Assembly (NCBI RefSeq): GCF_017302315.1
Contig: NZ_JAFLDT010000006.1
Location: 43,470 to 107,469 of the forward strand
Source: Zoogloea sp.
GTDB taxonomy: Bacteria; Pseudomonadota; Gammaproteobacteria; Burkholderiales; Rhodocyclaceae
Length of the DNA stretch: 64,000 nt
Direction of reading: 5' to 3'
Of this stretch, positions 57,260 to 64,000 are shown piece by piece. The notes below the pieces were generated by a model that was not told where the DNA came from, ran no database searches, and saw nothing but the letters and a program-made list of their open reading frames with translations. The translations under genes were made by a program, and so were the position numbers. Position 1 is the stretch's first letter; each line of letters begins with the position of its first letter.

Positions 57260-58621
57260 ATGGAAGTGATCGTACTGGCCGCCGGCCAAGGCAAGCGCAT
57301 GCGTTCGGTGCTGCCCAAAGTGTTGCAGCCCCTCGCCGCCAAGCCCATGCTGGCCCACGTGCTGGATACCGCCCGCACCCTTGAAGCGCGGCGCATCGTG
57401 GTGGTGTATGGCCACGGCGGCGAAGTGGTGCGTGAAGCCCTCGATGCCCCCGATCTGGCCTGGGCCCGCCAGGACCCGCCCCAGGGCACCGGCCACGCAG
57501 TGCAGCAGGCCATGCCCCTGGTGGAAGACGGCGACACCGCCCTGATCCTCTACGGCGACGTGCCCCTGATCGGCGTCCCCACCCTGCAGCGCCTGATGGC
57601 CGCCGCCAGCGACACCGCCCTGGCGCTCCTCACCGTGTCCATGGACAACCCCACCGGTTACGGCCGCATCCTGCGCGATGGCGCCGGCAAGGTCACCCGC
57701 ATCGTCGAAGAGAAGGACGCCACCCCCGACGAGCGCCAGGTGCGGGAAGTGAACACCGGCATCCTCGCCGCCCCGGTCACCCGCCTGCGCCAGTGGCTGG
57801 GTAAGCTGAAGAACGACAACGCCCAGGGCGAGTACTACCTCACCGACATCATCGCCATGGCCGTGGCCGACGGCCTGGACGTGGTCACCACCCAGCCCGA
57901 CGCCTTCGAGGAAACCCTTGGCGTCAACAACAAGACCCAGCTCGCCGAGCTCGAACGCATCCACCAGCGCAACATCGCCCGTAGCCTCACCGACGCCGGC
58001 GTCACCGTCATCGACCCGGCCCGCCTCGACGTGCGTGGCAGCCTCGAATGCGGCCGCGATGTGGAGATCGACATCAACTGCGTCTTCGAAGGCACTGTGG
58101 TGCTGGGTGACGGTGTGCGTATCGGCGCCAACTGCATCGTGCGCGACGCCACCCTTGGGGCCGGCACCCGCGTTGCCCCCTTCTCCCAGATCGAAGACAC
58201 CATCACGGGCGAAGCCTGCATCATCGGCCCCTATGCCCGCACCCGCCCCGGCACCGTGCTCGGCAACGACGTGCACCTGGGCAACTTCGTCGAAGTCAAA
58301 AACAGCACCATCGCCGACCATTCCAAGGCCAACCACCTGGCCTACGTGGGCGACGCCGACATCGGCCAGCGCGTCAATGTGGGCGCCGGCACCATCACCT
58401 GCAACTACGATGGCGCCAACAAATTCCGCACCGTCATCGAAGACGACGTCTTCATCGGCTCCGACACCCAACTCGTCGCCCCCGTGCGCGTGGGCAAGGG
58501 CGCCACCCTGGGTGCGGGCACCACCCTCACCAAGGACGCCCCCGCCGAACAACTCACCGTGTCCCGCGCCAAGCAGATCTCCCTGGCCGGCTGGCAGCGC
58601 CCGGTGAAAGTGAAGAAGTGA
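57260..58621 (+). CDS. glmU: bifunctional UDP-N-acetylglucosamine pyrophosphorylase / glucosamine-1-phosphate acetyltransferase
   Basis: The 453-residue enzyme makes UDP-GlcNAc. The N-terminal uridyltransferase domain has [14 protein letters not shown] and [13 protein letters not shown], and from about residue 250 a left-handed beta-helix with hexapeptide repeats ([20 protein letters not shown]) ends in the acetyltransferase site [15 protein letters not shown] and [10 protein letters not shown]. The ATG at 57260 gives the family start. glmS follows after two REP-like copies. Confidence 0.97.
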   Translation: MEVIVLAAGQGKRMRSVLPKVLQPLAAKPMLAHVLDTARTLEARRIVVVYGHGGEVVREALDAPDLAWARQDPPQGTGHAVQQAMPLVEDGDTALILYGDVPLIGVPTLQRLMAAASDTALALLTVSMDNPTGYGRILRDGAGKVTRIVEEKDATPDERQVREVNTGILAAPVTRLRQWLGKLKNDNAQGEYYLTDIIAMAVADGLDVVTTQPDAFEETLGVNNKTQLAELERIHQRNIARSLTDAGVTVIDPARLDVRGSLECGRDVEIDINCVFEGTVVLGDGVRIGANCIVRDATLGAGTRVAPFSQIEDTITGEACIIGPYARTRPGTVLGNDVHLGNFVEVKNSTIADHSKANHLAYVGDADIGQRVNVGAGTITCNYDGANKFRTVIEDDVFIGSDTQLVAPVRVGKGATLGAGTTLTKDAPAEQLTVSRAKQISLAGWQRPVKVKK

Positions 58622-58642
58622 AGATCTCCGTTGGGGGCACCT

Positions 58643-58727
58643 GTAGGGGCGACTTCAGTCGCCCACCGCACGCCCATGACAGGCATGCCGCTGATCAAAG
58701 TCCGCGGGCGACTGAAGTCGCCCCTAC
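58643..58727. repeat. REP-like palindromic element, copy 2
   Basis: Perfect 22-base arms (58643-58664 and 58706-58727; core GGGGCGACTTCAGTCGCCC) flank a 41-base centre. In RNA this would be a very stable hairpin between glmU and glmS. Confidence 0.85.
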
Positions 58728-58736
58728 GAGACCGCA

Positions 58737-58809
58737 CAGTCGCCCACCGCACGCCCATGACAGGCCTGCCGCTGATCGAAGTCCGCGGGCGACGGAAGTC
58801 GCCCCTACG
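58737..58809. repeat. REP-like element, copy 3 (direct repeat of copy 2, left arm truncated)
   Basis: This 73-base segment repeats 58656-58728 with three mismatches at an offset of 81 bases. Its left arm is reduced to CAGTCGCCC, so the palindrome is incomplete. The tandem layout suggests a BIME-like cluster. Confidence 0.8.
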
Positions 58810-58874
58810 TGTGGCCGACGGCGCCCCCCTCGTCTTGCCCTGACAACACCCAACATCTGAAAGGCCCCCCCACC

Positions 58875-60704
58875 ATGTGTGGCATCGTTACCGCCATTGC
58901 CCGTCGCAACATCGTTCCCGTGCTGCTTGAGGGCCTGCGCAAGCTCGAATACCGGGGCTATGACTCCGCCGGCCTCGCCGTGCTCAAGGACGGCAAGCTG
59001 CAGCGCCTGCGCGCCGTCGGCCGCGTCGCCGAGCTCGCCGCCCAGGCCGATGCCACCCACCTGAGCGCCGAGATCGGCATCGCCCACACCCGCTGGGCCA
59101 CCCACGGCGTGCCCTGTGAGCGCAACGCCCACCCCCACATCTCCGCCGGCCTCGCCGTGGTGCATAACGGCATCATCGAAAACTTCGAAGCGCTGCGCAG
59201 CGCCCTGCAGGCCAAAGGTTACGCCTTCACCTCCGAGACCGACACCGAGGCCATCGCCCACCTGCTCCACGACACCCTCAAGACCACCCCCGACCTCTTC
59301 GAGGCCGTGCGCATCACCCTTGGGCAACTCATCGGCGCCTACGCCATCGGCGTAGTCAGCGAAGCCGAACCCCACCGCGCCATCGTCGCCCGCAAGGGCT
59401 CGCCCCTGCTGCTGGGCATCGGCGAAGACGGCCACTACGCCGCCTCCGACACCGCCGCCCTGCTGCAGGTCACCCGCAAGGTGGTGTACCTGGAAGACGG
59501 CGACGTGGCCGAGCTCACCCTCGACGGCTACCGCATCACCCTCGCCGACGGCACCCCCGTCGAGCGCCCGGTGAACATCTCCAGCCTGTCGGCCGACGCC
59601 GTCGAGCTGGGCAAGTACCGCCACTACATGCAGAAGGAAATCTTCGAGCAGCCCCAGGCCCTGGGCAACACCCTCGAGATCATCGCCGGTGGCGGCGGCA
59701 TCTCCCCGCAGCTCTTCGGCACCGCCGCCGTCGACATCTTCGGCGCCACCCGCCGGGTGCTCATCCTCGCCTGCGGCACCAGCTACCACGCCGGCCTCGT
59801 CGCCCGCTACTGGATCGAATCCGTCGCCAAGCTCCAGTGCACCGTCGAGATCGCCAGCGAATACCGCTACCGCGAATCCGTGCCCGACCCCGAAACTCTG
59901 GTCGTCGTCATCTCCCAATCCGGCGAAACCGCTGACACCCTGGCCGCCCTCAAGTTTGCCAAGGGCCTGGGCATGACCAAGACTCTCGCCATCTGCAACG
60001 TGCCCGAGTCCGCCATCGTCCGCGAAACCGCCCTGCGCTTCGTCACCCGCGCCGGCCCCGAGATCGGCGTCGCCTCCACCAAGGCCTTCACCACCCAGCT
60101 CGCCGCCCTGGCGCTCCTCACCCTGGCCCTCGCCAAGGTCAACGGCCGCCTCAGCGAACAGGCCGAAGCCGAACACCTCACCCAGCTACGCCACCTCCCC
60201 GTGGCCGTCGCCAAGGTCGTCGAGCTCGAACCCGAGATCGAACGCTGGGCCCAACGCTTCGCCAACAAGCAGCACGCCCTCTTCCTGGGGCGCGGCGAGC
60301 ACTACCCCATCGCCCTCGAAGGCGCCCTCAAACTCAAGGAAATCTCCTACATCCACGCCGAAGCCTACCCCGCGGGCGAGCTCAAGCACGGCCCCCTGGC
60401 CCTGGTGGACAAGGACATGCCCGTCATCTCCGTGGCCCCCAACGACAGCCTGCTCGAAAAGCTCAAGAGCAACCTGCAGGAAGTAAAGGCCCGCGGCGGC
60501 GAGCTCTACGTGTTTGCCGACGCCGGCAGCGAGATCCCCGAAAGCGAAGGCGTGCACATCCTGCACCTGCCCGAACACTACGGCATGCTCTCCCCCATCC
60601 TCCACGTCATCCCCCTGCAACTGCTCAGCTACCACGCCGCGCTGGTGAAGGGCACCGATGTGGATAAACCGCGGAATCTGGCGAAGAGCGTGACGGTGGA
60701 GTGA
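58875..60704 (+). CDS. glmS: glutamine-fructose-6-phosphate aminotransferase (isomerizing)
   Basis: The 609-residue enzyme makes glucosamine-6-phosphate. The N-terminal glutaminase uses Cys2 ([11 protein letters not shown]), followed by [13 protein letters not shown] and [13 protein letters not shown]. Two SIS isomerase domains contain [17 protein letters not shown] and [14 protein letters not shown], and the C-terminus LAKSVTVE is the conserved end next to which Tn7 inserts in other bacteria. In enterics RapZ controls glmS. Confidence 0.97.
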   Translation: MCGIVTAIARRNIVPVLLEGLRKLEYRGYDSAGLAVLKDGKLQRLRAVGRVAELAAQADATHLSAEIGIAHTRWATHGVPCERNAHPHISAGLAVVHNGIIENFEALRSALQAKGYAFTSETDTEAIAHLLHDTLKTTPDLFEAVRITLGQLIGAYAIGVVSEAEPHRAIVARKGSPLLLGIGEDGHYAASDTAALLQVTRKVVYLEDGDVAELTLDGYRITLADGTPVERPVNISSLSADAVELGKYRHYMQKEIFEQPQALGNTLEIIAGGGGISPQLFGTAAVDIFGATRRVLILACGTSYHAGLVARYWIESVAKLQCTVEIASEYRYRESVPDPETLVVVISQSGETADTLAALKFAKGLGMTKTLAICNVPESAIVRETALRFVTRAGPEIGVASTKAFTTQLAALALLTLALAKVNGRLSEQAEAEHLTQLRHLPVAVAKVVELEPEIERWAQRFANKQHALFLGRGEHYPIALEGALKLKEISYIHAEAYPAGELKHGPLALVDKDMPVISVAPNDSLLEKLKSNLQEVKARGGELYVFADAGSEIPESEGVHILHLPEHYGMLSPILHVIPLQLLSYHAALVKGTDVDKPRNLAKSVTVE

Positions 60705-60745
60705 TCGGGCGGCGGCAGGCCATGTCTGCTTGTCGCCCTCGCCTT

Positions 60746-60770
60746 GCCTGATCCGCTGAGCGGGTCAGGC
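60746..60770. terminator. GC-rich hairpin shortly after glmS
   Basis: GCCTGATCCGCT and AGCGGGTCAGGC can pair over 12 bases (one G-U) with a minimal loop. No T-run follows; it may be an RNA end or an operator. Confidence 0.4.
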
Positions 60771-60790
60771 TGGTTGAGAGCTTGGTACGT

Positions 60791-60817
60791 AAAAGCGCCC
60801 GGTGAGCCGGGCGTTTT
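60791..60817. terminator. bidirectional intrinsic terminator between glmS and hsdM
   Basis: CGCCCGG-TGAG-CCGGGCG forms a seven-base-pair stem, flanked by AAAAG and TTTTG, so it can serve the convergent glmS and hsdM transcripts. The remaining 60818-60973 holds nothing I can identify. Confidence 0.8.
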
Positions 60818-60973
60818 GACGTTCTTGGGGGGCGGTATTCGAACCAAAGCGGAAATAGCCCACTAGAAGATGCGGCACTTCTGCAACGTCCAAGCTCTTC
60901 GGCAGCAAAGGGGCGTAGCGGAATTGCCGTCCGCTCTAGCCTTGTTATGCGAGTTGACGAAGCGCTTTGAGAC

Positions 60974-62587
60974 TTACGGCAAGGCTGGCAATCCCAGCTC
61001 CTTGAGGAAGCCATTGTGTTTGTCCCGTGCATCCTTGATGTTCTGCGCCAGGGTGACCAGCTCGGTATTGATTTCCTGCAAATCGATTTCAGCCTCGCCC
61101 ACCGCCGTGCTGATGTAGCGTGAAATATTCAGGTTGAAGTCGTTCTTCTCGATCTCCGCCATCGACACCCGTCGTGAATAGCGCGTCTCTTCCTGTCGGA
61201 ATCGGTAGGCGTCGATGATTTTGGCGATGTGCTCCTCACTTAGCTGGTTTTGCCGCTTGCCCTTCACGAAGTGTTCGGCTGCGTTGATGAAGAGCACGTC
61301 GTCGGGCTTCTTGCACTTCTTCAGCACGAGGATGCAGACCGGGATACCGGTGGAGTAGAAGAGGTTTGCGGGCAGGCCGATGACGGTGTCGATGTGGCCG
61401 TCCTTGAGCAGCTTGGTGCGGATGCGTTCCTCGGCGCCGCCACGGAAGAGCACGCCATGCGGCAGGATGATCGCCATCACGCCTTCGTCTTTGAGGAAGT
61501 GAAAGCCGTGCAGCAGGAAGGCGAAATCGGCGGCGGATTTTGGGGCAAGGCCGTGGCTTTTGAAGCGCACATCGTCGGCCAGCGCGTCGGTTGGCTCCCA
61601 GCGGTAGCTGAAGGGCGGATTGGCGACGATGGCATCGAAAGCCGGCTTTTTCGCAGGGTTCTGCTCGCGCATCATGTCCCACTCGTTGAGCAGGGTGTCG
61701 CCGTGGAAGATGTCGAACTCCGTGTCCTTCACCCCGTGCAGCAGCATGTTCATGCGCGCGAGGTTGTAGGTGGTGATGTTCTTCTCCTGGCCGAAGATTT
61801 TGCCGATGGTGCCGCCGGCCTTATTCACCTTCTTGCGCACGTTGAGCAGCAGGGAGCCGGAGCCGCAAGCAAAGTCCAGCACGCTCTCCAGCCGCTTTTT
61901 GGTCCCGGTTTTCGGTTCCTGGCTGTCCAGCGTGACGATGGCGGAGAGGATGTCGGAAATCTGCTGCGGCGTGTAGAACTCGCCCGCCTTCTTGCCGGAC
62001 CCGGCGGCAAACTGGCCGATCAGGTATTCATAGGCATCGCCCAGCGCATCGATGTTTGTGGAGAACTCCGCCAGCCCTTCGGCAATCTTCTGGATGATGG
62101 CGCACAGCTTGGCGTTCCGGTCCTCATACTTCTTGCCCAGCTTGGGGGAACTCAGGTCGATCTCGGAGAACAGGCCCTGGAAGGTGCTCTCGAAGGATTC
62201 CGTCTCGATGTACTTGAAGCCTGCTTGCAGCGTGTTGAGCAGCTCGCCGTTCTGGGTGCGGGCCAGGTTGGCGATGCTGTTCCAGAGGTGCGCGGGCTGG
62301 ATGACGTAATGCACCTTGCGCCGCATCTGCTTCTCAAACGCCGGGATGTCGTCCACATTGTTCGCATACCAGAGCGCCAGCGGCACCTTGCGAGTGTCAC
62401 CGCCCACATCCGGGTAATCCCGGCCCAGTTCCTTCTTCGCGGCCATCTCGTAGTTGTCCGATAGGTAGCGCAGGAAGAGGAAGGACAGCATGTAGTCGCG
62501 AAAGTCGTCCGCATCCATCGCCCCGCGCAGTTGGTCGGCGATGCTCCAGAGGGTGCTGCCCAGTTGTTTCTGGTTTTGTTCAGTCAT
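60974..62587 (-). CDS. hsdM: type I restriction-modification system methyltransferase subunit HsdM
   Basis: The 537-residue N6-adenine methyltransferase has the HsdM N-terminal helical domain (LWSIADQLRGAMDADDFRDY), SAM motif VLDFACGSGSLLLNV and catalytic NPPFSYRWEP, and PHGVLFRGGAEERIR typical of HsdM. It needs HsdS for DNA target choice. An hsdS fragment lies upstream on the same strand; no hsdR is seen. It lies directly after glmS, a known insertion hot spot. Confidence 0.95.
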   Translation of the reverse strand: MTEQNQKQLGSTLWSIADQLRGAMDADDFRDYMLSFLFLRYLSDNYEMAAKKELGRDYPDVGGDTRKVPLALWYANNVDDIPAFEKQMRRKVHYVIQPAHLWNSIANLARTQNGELLNTLQAGFKYIETESFESTFQGLFSEIDLSSPKLGKKYEDRNAKLCAIIQKIAEGLAEFSTNIDALGDAYEYLIGQFAAGSGKKAGEFYTPQQISDILSAIVTLDSQEPKTGTKKRLESVLDFACGSGSLLLNVRKKVNKAGGTIGKIFGQEKNITTYNLARMNMLLHGVKDTEFDIFHGDTLLNEWDMMREQNPAKKPAFDAIVANPPFSYRWEPTDALADDVRFKSHGLAPKSAADFAFLLHGFHFLKDEGVMAIILPHGVLFRGGAEERIRTKLLKDGHIDTVIGLPANLFYSTGIPVCILVLKKCKKPDDVLFINAAEHFVKGKRQNQLSEEHIAKIIDAYRFRQEETRYSRRVSMAEIEKNDFNLNISRYISTAVGEAEIDLQEINTELVTLAQNIKDARDKHNGFLKELGLPALP

Positions 62588-62793
62588 GTTTTTTCTTTAA
62601 TGGATTGGGCTGTGGCTGCAGCTTCATCGCCTGCTCAAAATCGCGATCCAAGTGATCGGCCTTGGCAATCTGTTGGAATTCCCGACAGGTTCGGGTATTT
62701 GAACTCCCGAGGATTCCTCGGTAGTTGCCGCACGGCTCGGTCGCATTTAAGTTGTCAAGGAATCCTTGACGTCTGCCCACGAACCCCGCCGGC
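62588..62793 (-). other. hsdS-hsdM intergenic region with an unassigned short frame and palindromes
   Basis: A 66-codon open frame (ending KLQPQPNPLKKKHD, stop overlapping the hsdM start) runs through this 206-base gap. Its 3' half (ADHLDRDFEQAMKLQPQPNP) looks protein-like and may be the end of a decayed accessory gene, of the kind often found between type I R-M genes. Not recognised. The region also holds three short palindromes, listed separately. Confidence 0.3.
62681..62770. repeat. three short palindromes between hsdS and hsdM
   Basis: CCCGA-N5-TCGGG (62681-62695), CCGAGGA-T-TCCTCGG (62707-62721) and GTCAAGGA-A-TCCTTGAC (62754-62770) lie within 90 bases; the last two share the core AGGA-N-TCCT. 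They may be operators controlling hsdM or remnants of mobile DNA. Confidence 0.5.
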
Positions 62794-63489
62794 TCATGCC
62801 TCCGCCTCCGCCTCCGCCTCCGGGGATGGGAAAAGCTGCTGCATCAGCCCTTTCTTGTGGGTCTTGAGGGTTGCGAGCTTTTGGGTTTCGGCGGCGATCA
62901 GGGCGTCGAGGTTGCTTAGGCACGAGGCGATGCGTTGTTGTTCGGGGAGGGATGGCGGCCAGCTCAGCTCAAGCGCACTGAACCTCGAACTGCCAAGATG
63001 AGCTACTGACGTTGTTTGAGTTGCAATGCTGGCAAACGTGCCGTCTTTCTGGCATTGCCGGAAGGCCTGTGCAGCAAACTCCGGGCACGTTGAAGGGTAT
63101 GCGCGAAATCTAATTAACTGGTTCTGCATCGCGCAGCGTCCACCGAACTGGCCTCGGTAGATCGACGCACGGCCCACGAGGCCCAATGATTGCCCCTCGT
63201 TTAACAAGATGTCTCCATCGAGAATCTCGAACCGGCTGAACTCAGCGTCGGTCATAGGCATCGTCAGCACGTCTGATAGCTCGATTGCGCCGTCCAAGAC
63301 GTTTTTCGTTCGCAGATATGGTCGCAATGAGCCAGGCGCATTGACCGCCAACGCCTTTCCCGCGAGCACGTCCCCCCGTTCATCTACCCTCTTCATTTCC
63401 CACTCCCCGGCATTTTGGAATTCGGGGAAGCGGAGGCGGGGTTGGGTTTCGCCTTCGCGGGGAAAAAGCTGCTGCATCAGCCCTTTTTT
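62794..63489 (-). pseudogene. hsdS: 5'-truncated type I specificity subunit HsdS
   Basis: The 227-residue remainder starting MQQLFPREGETQPRLRFPEF carries the second half of an HsdS: a target-recognition domain, then a conserved coiled coil SLPEQQRIASCLSNLDALIA and KKGLMQQLFP at the end. The same KKGLMQQLFP also stands at its N-terminus, where in a full protein it closes the first half, so the first recognition domain is missing. Upstream the frame runs into an ISL3 transposase remnant with only a few bases between. Loss of DNA recognition, or a half-subunit acting as a dimer, are both possible. Confidence 0.8.
62798..62821. repeat. hexanucleotide tandem repeat (GCCTCC)x4 at the hsdS 3' end
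   Basis: Four perfect six-base units encode the Glu-Ala repeat EAEAEAEA at the very C-terminus of HsdS. Slippage would change length without shifting frame. Confidence 0.85.
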
Positions 63490-63493
63490 AGGT

Positions 63494-63880
63494 TCATCGC
63501 GCTTTTCCGGGGAAGGCGGCCTTGATCTTCAGGAAGAAATAGGCTGAGTCGCGGAAGCCGTAGGCCATGCGCTTGATGACCTTGATCCGGTTATTGACGC
63601 CCTCCAGGACGCTGGTGTTGAGCGGGAAGATTGCGGAGGCAAGGATTCCGCGCAGGTATTTGCGCAGTCGTTTGGCAAAGGCAATCGCCGGCGCGATACC
63701 ACTGTCGATCGTCAGTCGGTACCAGTCCTTCCATCTTCGCGCCCCTTCTCGCACGTTCGGGGCGAACCAGACTTCCTTGATCGCCGTTTTCAGGAGATAG
63801 ACGGTCGCCAGCGGCGCGTTGGCGGCCAGCAACTCTTCGAGCTTGACCGCCTGCTCGTCGCCGAGGTTGTCACCCCCAGG
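63494..63880 (-). pseudogene. C-terminal remnant of an ISL3-family transposase
   Basis: The frame encodes about 128 residues ending LNTSVLEGVNNRIKVIKRMA then YGFRDSAYFFLKIKAAFPG, the C-terminal DDE block of ISL3 transposases with the catalytic Glu in LEGVNNRIK. The N-terminal two thirds are absent: the open frame stops being ISL3-like where another element begins (about 63881). Stop TGA at 63494-63496 lies right beside the truncated hsdS. Confidence 0.8.
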
Positions 63881-64000
63881 TGTCAGGATAGATGTCCTCT
63901 AATCCCGATCTAAAATTGGGTCCTGAACCTGGGGTGAAGAAGAGGACGCAGTGAGGTATTCCAAAGAACTAAAGGCGACGGTGCTGCAACGGATGATGGC
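63881..64000 (+). mobile_element. left end of a second insertion element, probably IS3-type (continues beyond window)
   Basis: The element appears to begin TGTCAGGATAGATGTCC where ISL3 coding sequence ends. A transposase-like frame starts 70 bases in. The terminal repeat and target duplication cannot be confirmed because the right end is outside the window. Confidence 0.55.
63951..64000 (+). CDS. transposase OrfA-like protein, N-terminal fragment (window edge)
   Basis: A GTG start preceded by AGAGGACGCA opens MRYSKELKATVLQRMMA, the start of helix-turn-helix OrfA proteins of IS3-like elements. Only 16 full codons lie in the window, so the family is tentative. Confidence 0.6.
   Translation, partial: MRYSKELKATVLQRMM

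Noticed and set aside
60830-60855. tRNA T-arm-like sequence (GGTTCGAATACC on the minus strand) after glmS
   Set aside because: No matching acceptor, D or anticodon arms are found, and the arm cannot form a five-base-pair stem.
60930-60960. attC-like TTGTTATGCG next to hsdM
   Set aside because: It does not match the GTTRRRY core and lacks a proper imperfect-palindrome partner; no integrase gene is present.

Overview
The window looks like chromosomal DNA of a betaproteobacterium, most likely of the Rhodocyclales (Azospira/Thauera/Azoarcus/Zoogloea type). This rests on high G+C coding sequence, the order mrcA | pilMNOPQ - aroKB - dgt - gltBD, the order gshA-gshB-apbE-PTS(EIIA-HPr-EI), a DUF3460 gene, metX-metW, and a yicC-gmk-rpoZ-spoT block. 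The genus is inferred from gene content and order, not from a database search.

Layout. Positions 1-8250 hold two tandem DsbA-fold isomerases, a LOG-family hydrolase, the glutathione-dependent formaldehyde pathway (frmA, fghA), a DUF4126 membrane protein, two small Cys-rich DUF1289 proteins, a metallo-beta-lactamase-fold hydrolase, rapZ, a NusG-II/Gx-transporter pair and an RNase HI. Positions 8252-9003 contain only what looks like a frameshifted, lower-GC pseudogene. Positions 9004-23619, all on the minus strand, carry a DyP peroxidase, metW and metX behind a SAM-II riboswitch and intrinsic terminator, EI, HPr and EIIA of a permease-less PTS, apbE, gshB, gshA, a solitary adenine DNA methyltransferase, hemW, rdgB, rph, and an overlapping PP2C phosphatase / Ser-Thr kinase pair. 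Positions 23705-29300 (plus) carry yicC, gmk, rpoZ, spoT, a DUF3460 protein and an exonuclease/GIY-YIG fusion. Positions 29340-37756 (mostly minus) carry an RND efflux pair, lysA, lptM, cyaY (plus) and mrcA. Positions 37899-54223 (plus) carry pilMNOPQ, an Ig-like lipoprotein, aroK, aroB, dgt, gltB and gltD. Positions 54453-57058 (minus) carry ackA and a MaoC-Pta fusion. Positions 57260-60704 (plus) carry glmU and glmS, with REP-like palindromes on both sides of the ackA-pta-glmU block.

The end of the window (60705-64000) is accessory DNA lying just downstream of glmS, the classical attTn7 neighbourhood. It holds a type I methyltransferase gene (hsdM), an N-terminally truncated hsdS, the C-terminal remnant of an ISL3-type transposase fused against hsdS, and the left end of a second, probably IS3-type, element that cuts the ISL3 remnant. 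No hsdR is visible, so the restriction system is probably broken or incomplete here.

Functional links. Glutathione synthesis (gshA/gshB) supplies the cofactor for frmA/fghA and probably the DsbA-fold isomerases. PTS regulatory proteins and RapZ point to carbon/nitrogen and cell-envelope precursor signalling rather than sugar import; RapZ in enterics controls glmS, which lies at the other end of this window. pilMNOPQ plus PBP1a supply type IV pilus assembly and wall synthesis. The least explained candidates are the Ig-like lipoprotein inside the pilus operon, the kinase/phosphatase pair, the solitary DNA methyltransferase and the structured gltB leader.
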